Assembly (NCBI GenBank): GCA_003162415.1
Contig: PMOL01000004.1
Span: 186,001-250,000, forward strand
DNA: 64,000 nucleotides
Source: Candidatus Dormiibacterota bacterium
GTDB lineage: Bacteria; Chloroflexota; Dormibacteria; Aeolococcales; Aeolococcaceae
Direction of reading: 5' to 3'
In this document: piece by piece, positions 1-7,788 of the stretch
How positions within the stretch are numbered: position 1 is the stretch's first letter
How the letters are laid out: each line of letters starts with the position of its first letter
Notes under the pieces: generated by a model
Told to the model about the DNA's origin: nothing
The model's database searches: none
The model's input: only the letters and a program-made list of their open reading frames with translations
Position numbers and translations under genes: made by a program

Positions 1-1
1 C

Positions 2-775
2 GGCGGCCTGGATCGCGTCCTCACCATGGTCCATCGCAGCCGGATCCGGGCAATCGAGCGTCTCGCCGGCGGTCGGGGGAGCGTCCTCGACATCGGGTGC
101 GGCCCGGGTGTGCTCATCAACCAGATGCGCTCGCGCGGGTGGCGGGTTCGCGGTACCGAACGCTCGCCGTCCGCCGCGCAGCAGGCACGCGACGTGTTCC
201 GTCTCGACGTCAGCGCGGTGGACGTCGACGACCTGGTCGCAGCCGGCGCCAACTACGATGCCGTGGTCCTCTGGCACGTCGCCGAGCACCTCCGCGCGCC
301 ACGGGAGACCATTCGGGGGATTGCCAGGCTGCTGCGCCCCGGAGGTGTGCTGCTCATCGCCGTGCCCAACTTTGGATCCCCGGAGGCCAGGGTTGGACGA
401 GCCGGATGGTTCCACCTCGACGTCCCGAGGCACCTGGTGCACTTCACCCCGGACACCCTGACCGCGATCCTGAAGGACTCGGGGTTCCGTCCTGCGAAGG
501 TCAGCTACCTGGTTCCGGAGTACGACCTCTTCAGCTTCGTCCAAACGGTCGAGAACCGCCTCCGCCTACCCCCGAACCTGCTTTACGACTTCCTCCGTCG
601 ACCTGAGGCGAGGCTGCGGCGCGGACCAAGCGGTCGACTCCAGGCCGGCGTGGCGGTGGGGCTCGCCATACCGCTCACCGCGGCCGCGGTGGTCGTCGCA
701 CCGCTTGCAGCCGCGACGCGTCGCAGCGCCACCATTGCCGTGTATGCGGTGCGGACTTCAGATCAGCGGGAGTAG
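2..775 (+). CDS. Class I SAM-dependent methyltransferase (5' truncated by window edge)
   Basis: The frame is open from the first bases of the window, so the true start is probably upstream; the first internal ATG is at 26. Downstream of it lies the SAM-binding glycine-rich loop VLDIGCGPG, followed by an acidic residue after strand 2 and a VVLWHVAEHL motif typical of the Methyltransf_11/23 group. The C-terminus carries a hydrophobic stretch (about residues 207-230 counted from the ATG) that could be a membrane segment. In this polysaccharide neighbourhood it may methylate a sugar or a lipid carrier intermediate, but the substrate cannot be read from sequence. The last 13 bp overlap the convergent glycosyltransferase gene. 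Confidence 0.8.
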   Translation, partial: GGLDRVLTMVHRSRIRAIERLAGGRGSVLDIGCGPGVLINQMRSRGWRVRGTERSPSAAQQARDVFRLDVSAVDVDDLVAAGANYDAVVLWHVAEHLRAPRETIRGIARLLRPGGVLLIAVPNFGSPEARVGRAGWFHLDVPRHLVHFTPDTLTAILKDSGFRPAKVSYLVPEYDLFSFVQTVENRLRLPPNLLYDFLRRPEARLRRGPSGRLQAGVAVGLAIPLTAAAVVVAPLAAATRRSATIAVYAVRTSDQRE

Positions 776-1569
776 CGTCGCGAGCGGAGTCCGAGGCGGT
801 GGAGGATGAACCGGTTGACCGTCCAGACCGTCTTCAGCCCGTACACCAGCGAGACCCGGAAGTTCACCGACGACGCGTCGTCGAAATACTTGGTGGTGAC
901 AGGGACCTCGGCCACCTTGAACTTGAAGGAAGCAGCCTGGGTGAGGATCTGCGTGTCGAAGACGAAATCGTTGGAGTTCCGCAGGAATGGCACGGTGGTG
1001 AGGAACTTGCGGCTGTACGCCCGATAACCGGTGTGGTACTCGGTGAGGCCAAGCCCCAGCACGCGATTCTCGTAGCCGGTGAGAAAACGGTTGGCGATGC
1101 GTTTCCACCACGGCATTCCGCCCGCCCGTGCACCGCCGGGTTTGAGAAAGCGCGAGCCGAGCACGACGTCTGCCTCTCCCCTGCGGATGACCTCGACCAT
1201 GTCGTCAAGGATCGCGGGATCGTACTGACCGTCCGGGTGGAGCATCACGATGACGTCCGCACCGTCGCGCAGCGCCTCGATGTAGCAGGTCTTCTGATTG
1301 GCGCCGTACCCGGCATTGTGTGGATGCGAGATCACCACAAGATCGAGCGACGCCGCGAGCGCAGCAGTTCCATCGCGACTGCCGTCGTCGACCAGAATGA
1401 TGGTGTCGACAACGCCCGGAGGGATGCTCGCCAGCGTCGTCTCCAGCGTCTTGGCCGCGTTGTACGCGGGCATCACGACTACTGTTCGCAACGACTCGAT
1501 CGAACCCCGGCCTGTTGCGAGAACCGCGCGTTTCTTCTGAGCCGTGTCGGCCACCTGCGTCCATCCCAT
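763..1569 (-). CDS. Glycosyltransferase family 2 (polyprenyl-phosphate sugar transferase-like)
   Basis: A 268-residue GT-A fold protein. The nucleotide-binding start VVVMPAYNAAKTLE is near residue 31, the first acidic motif is ILVDDGSRDGT, and the metal-binding region is VMLHPDGQYDP. The remainder resembles the dolichyl/undecaprenyl-phosphate mannosyl- or glucosyltransferase (DPM1-like) group, without C-terminal transmembrane helices. It likely moves a sugar from a nucleotide donor to a lipid carrier or growing glycan at the cytoplasmic face. The ATG start has no clear Shine-Dalgarno; a possible -10 (TATGAT) lies about 55 nt upstream. Donor and acceptor are not predictable. Confidence 0.85.
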   Translation of the reverse strand: MGWTQVADTAQKKRAVLATGRGSIESLRTVVVMPAYNAAKTLETTLASIPPGVVDTIILVDDGSRDGTAALAASLDLVVISHPHNAGYGANQKTCYIEALRDGADVIVMLHPDGQYDPAILDDMVEVIRRGEADVVLGSRFLKPGGARAGGMPWWKRIANRFLTGYENRVLGLGLTEYHTGYRAYSRKFLTTVPFLRNSNDFVFDTQILTQAASFKFKVAEVPVTTKYFDDASSVNFRVSLVYGLKTVWTVNRFILHRLGLRSRRYSR

Positions 1570-1654
1570 GGGGCCAGCACCAACGCGGTGTTGGCGCGTT
1601 TGACCTCTTTCAGTGACGGATCATATCGCATCGGGTCACCACCCCAACTGCGTC

Positions 1655-2959
1655 TCACTTGGCCCTGATGTCGATGGCCCAGCCGCCGCCGGGAGGAATC
1701 GGCAGCACGAGTTTCGTCCCGGGCGTCGCCGTGGTGATCTCTCTAGCCTCCTGTGCCCAGTGGTAGTCCTGGAACGGTGGATACAGCCACGCGGTGATCA
1801 AGCCCGATCCGAATGCGACGGCACACACAGCCAGCCCAGTTCGCTGCAGCCACGGACGCGGCAGACGCGTCGCCGCCCATAGCAGCGTGATGACCCAGGC
1901 CACCTGTGCGAGGAGGAAGTACCGTTCACCGGCTCGGCTGACCGTCATGATCGCCCAGGCGTTCCCAGTGTTCGACACGAGTGGTGCTGCGAGACCACTC
2001 GCCGCGACACCGAGCGCCGTCAGCGCGAACATCTTCAGCGCCATCGGCGCTCTCCACGCGGCGTACACCACGATCGGCAGGGAGAGCAGACCGATCACTG
2101 CGCTGAACAGCGTTCCGTGCGACGTCCCGGCAAGAAAGACGTGCGTTCCGCCCTCCTCGCCGAACAGACCCGTCAGGATGATTCGGTTGCTCACGATCAG
2201 CAACAGATTGTTCAGGCTCGCTCCAAGCGGCACGTGCAATCGTGGCGACGTGAGATCCGCATACACCTGAATGGGAATCGTCACCGCAAGCGTAAAGCAG
2301 AGCAGCAGCGTGAACGGTTGCCGGCGAATCAAGAACCAGAGTGCCGCGACCGGCACTAGGATGTAGGCAAACGGGCCGGATAGTCCGCACAGCAGCACCA
2401 CAGCGACATCGAATGCGCTCCAGTACCATCGTTTTGGCTCGGCAGCGACGATCACGAGAAATGCGAGGACGAGCAGGTGAAACTGCGCGGTGGTGATGTC
2501 CACGTTGAGCTCCGTCGATGGCATCAGAATGTACACGGCGCCGACGACGACGCGAGCTGTGAAGGAGGGAATCACCGGGTCGAATCGCGAGCTCAGGAGG
2601 TAGGCAACCGGAGCCACCTGCAGAAGAAGACCAACGATGTTGTACACGAGCGGCGCGCTGCGAATGCCGAACGGAGCAGCGACAACCGGTCCGAGCCGGG
2701 AAACAAGCTGGAAGTACCCGTTGTACGACAGATCCAGTGCGCCCAAGGGACCGTAGGTGTACGCATTCGCGAACCACTTCGACCCGTCCTCAGCATAGAA
2801 CTGGGCATTGGTAAACGCGTCCACACGCCGCGATATCACCAGCGCGCACGCGAGCAGCGCGATCCCCAGAATCGAGGCGGTGCGCGGTGACCGCGACCGC
2901 ATGGCCGATATCCAGCTCACGCCGGGTCCGACCCACCGCGCGATGCCATCGGCGGTCAT
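1655..2959 (-). CDS. Polytopic membrane protein, GT-C-like
   Basis: About 434 residues with some ten hydrophobic helices. After the first helix comes an extracytoplasmic loop with an AEDG motif (AQFYAEDGSKWF), as seen in many bacterial GT-C-like membrane glycosyltransferases and related proteins of polysaccharide loci. The open frame extends upstream to 3004, but a plausible promoter (TTGCTC, 16 nt, TATACC) lies inside that extension, so the ATG at 2959 is preferred. A further possible start is the ATG at 2902. A role in adding sugars from lipid-linked donors outside the membrane is inferred from topology and neighbours only. Confidence 0.6.
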   Translation of the reverse strand: MTADGIARWVGPGVSWISAMRSRSPRTASILGIALLACALVISRRVDAFTNAQFYAEDGSKWFANAYTYGPLGALDLSYNGYFQLVSRLGPVVAAPFGIRSAPLVYNIVGLLLQVAPVAYLLSSRFDPVIPSFTARVVVGAVYILMPSTELNVDITTAQFHLLVLAFLVIVAAEPKRWYWSAFDVAVVLLCGLSGPFAYILVPVAALWFLIRRQPFTLLLCFTLAVTIPIQVYADLTSPRLHVPLGASLNNLLLIVSNRIILTGLFGEEGGTHVFLAGTSHGTLFSAVIGLLSLPIVVYAAWRAPMALKMFALTALGVAASGLAAPLVSNTGNAWAIMTVSRAGERYFLLAQVAWVITLLWAATRLPRPWLQRTGLAVCAVAFGSGLITAWLYPPFQDYHWAQEAREITTATPGTKLVLPIPPGGGWAIDIRAK

Positions 2960-2976
2960 TCTAGCCGCTGCCCGTC

Positions 2977-3004
2977 GGTATACTCTCGCGCAGCCGTCGA
3001 GCAA
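2977..3004 (-). promoter_or_regulatory. Candidate sigma70-type promoter for the membrane protein gene
   Basis: On the minus strand TTGCTC (2999-3004) and TATACC (2977-2982) are separated by 16 nt, and the ATG at 2959 follows 17 nt after the -10. The match to consensus is moderate; it mainly helps choose the downstream start codon. Confidence 0.35.
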
Positions 3005-3055
3005 TGTTCATGGCCAACCCTGAGTGGTCCATCGCTCGTGTGGGACGGGGTCTGA

Positions 3056-4249
3056 ATGCACTTCGAGCACGATGTCGTCGTCGTTGGTGGCTGCGGCCAC
3101 GTGGGCTTGCCACTGGGAATCGCCTTTGCCACACGAGGACTGGATGTCGTCCTCTACGACACCAGCGCCGCCGCAGTCGACACCGTCAACGAGGGAGCGA
3201 TGCCCTTCCAGGACGCGGGCGCATCGGCAGTGCTTCCTCAAGTCCTGGAAGCCCGACGCCTGAGCGCCACCACGGATCCGTCGTCGATCCCGGGCGCCGA
3301 GCACGTCATCGTCGTTGTCGGCACCCCGATCGATCGGCATCTCAGCCCCGATATCGATGCCGTCACCCGGGTGATCACTTCACTGACCGAGTACCTCGTC
3401 CCCGGTCAGCTCGTGGTCCTGCGTAGCACCATCTACCCGGGTTCGACCCGACGCGTTGCGCGGATCGTCGCGAATCTTGATCGAGACATCGACGTGAGCT
3501 TCTGCCCCGAACGGGTTGCTGAAGGACATGCACTGGAGGAGGTGACCACACTCCCGCAGATCGTCTCCGGGTCGACGCCGAGGGCGGCCAAGCGTGCCGC
3601 GGCGCTGTTCCGTCACCTCACCGCCGAAATCGTTGAGCTCGATCCCGACGAGGCGGAGCTCGCAAAGCTCTTCACCAATACGTGGCGCTACGTCAAGTTC
3701 GCGTTGGCCAACCAGCTCTATATGATCGCGAACGACTCAGGACTCGACTATGAGCGGATTCGTCGCGCCGTGACCTATCACTACCCCAGGGCGGCAGATC
3801 TTCCGGGTGCCGGCCTTGCAGCCGGCCCCTGCCTTCTCAAGGACACGATGCAGATCGCCGCCTTCGCTGAGAACCGCTTCACCCTGGGCCATACGGCGGT
3901 CATGGTCAACGAGGGCCTGCCGCTCTACGTCATCGGTCAGCTCGAGAAACGATTTGAGCTGGCGGACATGACTGTCGGCATCCTTGGTATGGCGTTCAAG
4001 CCGGAGTCGGATGACATCCGGTCGAGCCTCAGCTATCGCCTGAAGCGGGTACTCATCGCCAAGGCCGCCCGGGTGTTGTGCACTGATCCATTCGTGACCG
4101 TCGACCCATATCTCGTCTCCCTCGAGACGGTACTCGCCGATGCAGATCTCATCGTTATCGCTGCGCCGCACCAGGAGTACAAGGCTCTCGCATTCGACAA
4201 ACCCATCGTGGATCTCACCAACCTGCTTGGACACGGGGTCAAGGTGTGA
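3056..4249 (+). CDS. UDP-glucose/GDP-mannose dehydrogenase family protein
   Basis: A 397-residue NAD-dependent nucleotide-sugar dehydrogenase of the UDP-Glc/UDP-ManNAc type that oxidises C6 of the sugar to a carboxylate. The N-terminal Rossmann motif is VVGGCGHVGLPLG (residues 9-21). The catalytic cysteine is Cys259 in GPCLLKD. The C-terminal UDP-binding domain begins with GILGMAFKPESDDIRSS. Length and domain order fit the family. The stop overlaps the GTG of the following glycosyltransferase (GTGA), so the two are co-translated. It probably supplies an acidic sugar for the surface glycan; the exact substrate is unresolved. Confidence 0.9.
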   Translation: MHFEHDVVVVGGCGHVGLPLGIAFATRGLDVVLYDTSAAAVDTVNEGAMPFQDAGASAVLPQVLEARRLSATTDPSSIPGAEHVIVVVGTPIDRHLSPDIDAVTRVITSLTEYLVPGQLVVLRSTIYPGSTRRVARIVANLDRDIDVSFCPERVAEGHALEEVTTLPQIVSGSTPRAAKRAAALFRHLTAEIVELDPDEAELAKLFTNTWRYVKFALANQLYMIANDSGLDYERIRRAVTYHYPRAADLPGAGLAAGPCLLKDTMQIAAFAENRFTLGHTAVMVNEGLPLYVIGQLEKRFELADMTVGILGMAFKPESDDIRSSLSYRLKRVLIAKAARVLCTDPFVTVDPYLVSLETVLADADLIVIAAPHQEYKALAFDKPIVDLTNLLGHGVKV

Positions 4250-4995
4250 CACCGCGCGTGAGCGTCGTCATCCCGGCATTCAACGAGGGCGCGGCCGTGG
4301 TGCCGTTCCTCGATCGCATCTTCGAGGCGATCACGCTGCCGGCGGAGGTGCTCGTGGTCTACGACACGCCGACCGACACCACTGTGCCGTACCTCAACGA
4401 CTACGCCGAGCGGGATACGAGGCTCCGACCGCTGCACAATACCTATGGGAGGGGTCCGGCGAAGGCACTCCGATACGGGATCGATCAAGCAGCTGCGGAC
4501 GTCGTGGTCGTGACCATGGCCGATGGCAGCGACGATCCGATGCAGATCGACCAGCTGACCCGGCTGGTCGAGCGGGGAGTCGCAATCGCGTGCGCATCTC
4601 GGTACATGCGTGGAGGACAACAGGTCGGTGGGCCGTGGCTCAAGAGTCATGTGTCACGATTTGCCGGAGTGTCGCTCCACTTGCTCGCGCGCGTCGGGAC
4701 CCACGACGCCACCAACTCGTTCAAAGCCTACTCGCGGAAGTTCATCCAGCAGGTCGGCATCGACTCCGATGCAGGGTTCGAACTGGGCATCGAGATGGTC
4801 GCGAAAGCCCGGAGGCTCGGTCTCCCGGTTGCTGAGCTTCCGACCATCTGGCTGGACCGTGCTGCCGGAACCTCGAACTTCAAGGTGAAGGCGTGGATTC
4901 CCCGTTACCTGCACTGGTATCTCTATGCGCTCGGTGCAACGCGCGAGAAGACATCGCACAGCTCAGGCGGTTCGACGGCGGAACCCAATGACTAA
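4246..4995 (+). CDS. Glycosyltransferase family 2
   Basis: A 249-residue GT2 enzyme starting with GTG that overlaps the dehydrogenase stop by 4 bp. It begins VSVVIPAFNEG, the canonical GT2 start. It then has LVVYDTPTD in place of the usual DDGS turn and VTMADGSDDP as the metal-binding acidic segment. There are no obvious transmembrane helices. It sits between a nucleotide-sugar dehydrogenase and an epimerase with overlaps on both sides, so it likely uses the sugar these enzymes make. Substrate unknown. Confidence 0.85.
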   Translation: MTPRVSVVIPAFNEGAAVVPFLDRIFEAITLPAEVLVVYDTPTDTTVPYLNDYAERDTRLRPLHNTYGRGPAKALRYGIDQAAADVVVVTMADGSDDPMQIDQLTRLVERGVAIACASRYMRGGQQVGGPWLKSHVSRFAGVSLHLLARVGTHDATNSFKAYSRKFIQQVGIDSDAGFELGIEMVAKARRLGLPVAELPTIWLDRAAGTSNFKVKAWIPRYLHWYLYALGATREKTSHSSGGSTAEPND

Positions 4996-6013
4996 GGTGC
5001 TGGTGACGGGGTCTTCGGGATTCATCGGCGGTTACATCGTGGAGGAGTTGATCGGGCGGGGATACGAGGTGATCGGAATCGACAACGGTTCGAAGTACGG
5101 ACCGGTCACCCGTTCCTACGACGATCACCCCAACTACCGGCTAGTGAAGGGCGACGCGTGCGACGTCGAACTCCTGGCGCGGTTGCTCACCGACTGCGAA
5201 CACCTCATCGCCGGAGCGGCCATGATCGGCGGAATCTCGTATTTCCACACATACGCGTATGACCTGCTCGCGACCAACGAGCGGATCATCGCCTCCACGT
5301 GCGATGCCGCAGTCCGCGCGCACCGCGACGGAACGCTGCAGAAGGTCACCTACATCAGCTCATCGATGGTCTACGAGTCCGCCGACACCTGGCCCTCGGT
5401 CGAAGGCGAGGAACTCGACTGCCCGCCGCCGCGATCGTCATACGGTTTCCAGAAGCTCGCAGTCGAATACTTCGCGCGCGCCGCGCATCAGCAGTACGGG
5501 CTTCCCTTCACGATTGTGCGGCCCTTCAACTGCGTCGGCATCGGTGAAGGACGAGCACTCGGCGATGTGGAGATTCTCAGCGGCAACGTCCGGCTCGCGA
5601 TGAGCCATGTCGTCCCGGACCTCGTGCAGAAGCTGCTGAAAGGGCAGGACCCATTGCACATCCTCGGTGATGGTCATCAGGTCCGCCACTACACGTACGG
5701 CGGGGATCTTGCCAGGGGCGTCGTGCTGGCGATGGAGAGTCCTTCGGCCCTCAACGACGACTTCAATCTCTCAACAGCGGTGTCGACCACTGTGCTCGAA
5801 CTGGCGGAGGCCATCTGGCACCGCATCAGGGGTGATGCGACTCCCTTCCGATACGTCAGCGACACCCCGTTCGAACACGATGTGCAGCGCCGGATTCCAT
5901 CAACCGAGAAGGCGAGGCGTGTCCTCGGCTTCGAGGCGGCAACCACGCTCGACCAGATGCTCGACGAGGTGATCCCGTGGATCGAGCAGGCCATCAGCAT
6001 CGGAGCGATCTAG
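4988..6013 (+). CDS. NAD-dependent sugar epimerase/dehydratase (extended SDR)
   Basis: 341 residues from the ATG at 4988, which overlaps the previous gene by 8 bp. The cofactor motif is VTGSSGFIGGYI at the N-terminus. The catalytic tyrosine/lysine pair is in SSYGFQKLAVEY, with the upstream serine in ISSSMVYE. This is the extended short-chain dehydrogenase family that includes UDP-glucose 4-epimerase, GDP-mannose 3,5-epimerase and dehydratases; the exact reaction cannot be decided. It forms the last gene of a three-gene nucleotide-sugar unit with the dehydrogenase and GT2. Confidence 0.85.
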   Translation: MTKVLVTGSSGFIGGYIVEELIGRGYEVIGIDNGSKYGPVTRSYDDHPNYRLVKGDACDVELLARLLTDCEHLIAGAAMIGGISYFHTYAYDLLATNERIIASTCDAAVRAHRDGTLQKVTYISSSMVYESADTWPSVEGEELDCPPPRSSYGFQKLAVEYFARAAHQQYGLPFTIVRPFNCVGIGEGRALGDVEILSGNVRLAMSHVVPDLVQKLLKGQDPLHILGDGHQVRHYTYGGDLARGVVLAMESPSALNDDFNLSTAVSTTVLELAEAIWHRIRGDATPFRYVSDTPFEHDVQRRIPSTEKARRVLGFEAATTLDQMLDEVIPWIEQAISIGAI

Positions 6014-6028
6014 CCGCCCGGCGACGGA

Positions 6029-7051
6029 TTACGCGGTCGGAGCGTGCGTGTCGACGGCCGGCTTGTAGTTTCGCTGGTAGAACTCCCAGAACTCGCCGGA
6101 TTTGAGTGGCCGCCACCATTCCTCGTGCTCGACGAACCAGGCGACGGTGCGTTCCATGCCCGTCTCGAAACTGACGGTCGGGCGCCAGCCGAGCCCGGAG
6201 AGACGCGTCGAATCGAGTGCATAACGGCGGTCGTGACCGAGGCGATCGCGAACAAATTGCTTCAGGGAGCTCGGCTTGCCGAGCAGACGCAACACGGTAT
6301 CGGCGACGGTGATGCCGTCGGTCTCGCCGCCGGCGCCGATGTTGTAGTCCATGCCTGGGACGCCGTCGCGCAGCGCGCAGTCGATGCCGCGAGCATGGTC
6401 CTCGACATAGAGGTAGTCGCGAATAGCACCGCCATCACCGTAGAGCGGCAAGGGCCGATCGTCGATCGCGTTGGTGATGAAGAGCGGGATGATCTTCTCG
6501 GGGTACTGATAGGGACCGAAGGTGTTCGAGCCGCGGGTCACGATCGCCGGGAACCCGTACGACGTCCGGTACGCCTGGATCTGGAGCTCGCCTCCCGCCT
6601 TGCTGGCGCTGTACGGGCTTCGCGGCTGGAGCGGATCGCCCTCGACACTGAGCCCGCTGTTGATCTCGCCGTAGACCTCGTCGGTGCTCACCTGGAGGAA
6701 TCGCTCGTGCTTGTGCTCGCGCGCCGCGTCCATGAGCACAAAGGTCCCGTAGACGTCGGTCAGGATGAACTGTCCGGGCGCTTCAAGCGACCGATCGACG
6801 TGCGACTCCGCGGCGAAGTTGACGATGAGGTCGACGTCGGCAGCGAGCTGGCGGACCACCGCGACGTCGCAGATATCGCCACGGACGAACCGGAATCGCG
6901 GGCTGTTCCGGACGCTGTCGAGGTTGCGCTCATTGCCGGCATAAGTGAGCTTGTCGAGGACGATCACCGTGTCGTCGGGATGCTCGCGCAGAGTCATCCG
7001 GACGAACTCGCTGCCGATGAACCCCGCCCCGCCGGTCACGAGAAGCCGCAC
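6029..7051 (-). CDS. rfbB: dTDP-glucose 4,6-dehydratase
   Basis: 340 residues converting dTDP-glucose to dTDP-4-keto-6-deoxyglucose with bound NAD. Visible motifs are VTGGAGFIGSEFVR at the N-terminus, LDKLTYAGN, the catalytic VSTDEVYG segment carrying the Asp/Glu pair typical of RmlB, and the YxxxK motif in SPYSASKAGGEL. Start is GTG, one base after the stop of the upstream cupin epimerase gene, so the two are co-transcribed. No rfbA or rfbD is present in the window, so either these lie elsewhere or the 4-keto sugar feeds another 6-deoxysugar. Confidence 0.92.
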   Translation of the reverse strand: MRLLVTGGAGFIGSEFVRMTLREHPDDTVIVLDKLTYAGNERNLDSVRNSPRFRFVRGDICDVAVVRQLAADVDLIVNFAAESHVDRSLEAPGQFILTDVYGTFVLMDAAREHKHERFLQVSTDEVYGEINSGLSVEGDPLQPRSPYSASKAGGELQIQAYRTSYGFPAIVTRGSNTFGPYQYPEKIIPLFITNAIDDRPLPLYGDGGAIRDYLYVEDHARGIDCALRDGVPGMDYNIGAGGETDGITVADTVLRLLGKPSSLKQFVRDRLGHDRRYALDSTRLSGLGWRPTVSFETGMERTVAWFVEHEEWWRPLKSGEFWEFYQRNYKPAVDTHAPTA

Positions 7052-7052
7052 G

Positions 7053-7631
7053 TCAGATGTTCTCGATCGTCCAGTCGAAGCCGATGCGAGGATCGTTCCA
7101 GGCGATCCGTCCTTCGTCGGGATCCTCCGAGCTGTATGGCTCGGTGACGTAGTAGTTGAGGATCACGTCACGCAGGGACAGGCACTGATACCCATGCGCC
7201 ACCAGCGGGGGGATGGCCACCATGCGTGGCGCATCCTCGCCGAGCATCACCGACTGCACGCGGCCCACGGTCGGCGAATCGTGGCGCAGGTCGACGAGCA
7301 CGACGCGGGCGTCGCCCTGAACGATGTCCCAGTAGTCCCACTGACGCTTGTGCCAGTGGAATGCCTTGATCAGTTCGGGCGGATTGCCGCCGCGCGCGTA
7401 GGCGAGGCTGCGGGACATCTGGGCGAATTGCTGGTCGGGCAGGAAGGGGCGCCCCAGGTCGTCAAGATCGCCACGTTTCAGCTGTTCGATGAAGTAGCCG
7501 CGCTGATCCGTCCACTTCTTGAACGTCTTGACCATCACGCCATCGATGGCGCCAAGGCGCTCTGCCAGCGGGCGCGAGGCCATTGCGTTGAGCACCCCTT
7601 CCATCTCGGGGAGAACATTCATCCATGCCAC
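7053..7631 (-). CDS. rfbC: dTDP-4-dehydrorhamnose 3,5-epimerase-like cupin
   Basis: 192 residues with a double-stranded beta-helix RmlC-like fold. It has the DQRGYFIEQ entry strand and PPLVAHGYQCLS, equivalent to the conserved HGF region of RmlC. The FHWHKRQWDYWDIVQG segment corresponds to the active-site His/Lys region. It starts at GTG 7631 or ATG 7622; neither has a good Shine-Dalgarno. It lies directly upstream of rfbB on the same strand. Sequence is divergent enough that it could be a 3- or 5-specific epimerase or an isomerase rather than true RmlC. Confidence 0.75.
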   Translation of the reverse strand: MAWMNVLPEMEGVLNAMASRPLAERLGAIDGVMVKTFKKWTDQRGYFIEQLKRGDLDDLGRPFLPDQQFAQMSRSLAYARGGNPPELIKAFHWHKRQWDYWDIVQGDARVVLVDLRHDSPTVGRVQSVMLGEDAPRMVAIPPLVAHGYQCLSLRDVILNYYVTEPYSSEDPDEGRIAWNDPRIGFDWTIENI

Positions 7632-7788
7632 AGCTACTGAAACCGGCCCTCGAAATCGATCATCGCGTTGACGCTGCGGGCACAGTTATACAAGACGGGC
7701 GGTGCCGCGACCCGGCCGGTGCCGATCACCACATGGAACAGGGGCGATTGGCGAACCGGCCGGAGTCGTGCCGAAGGAGTGCTTTTGC

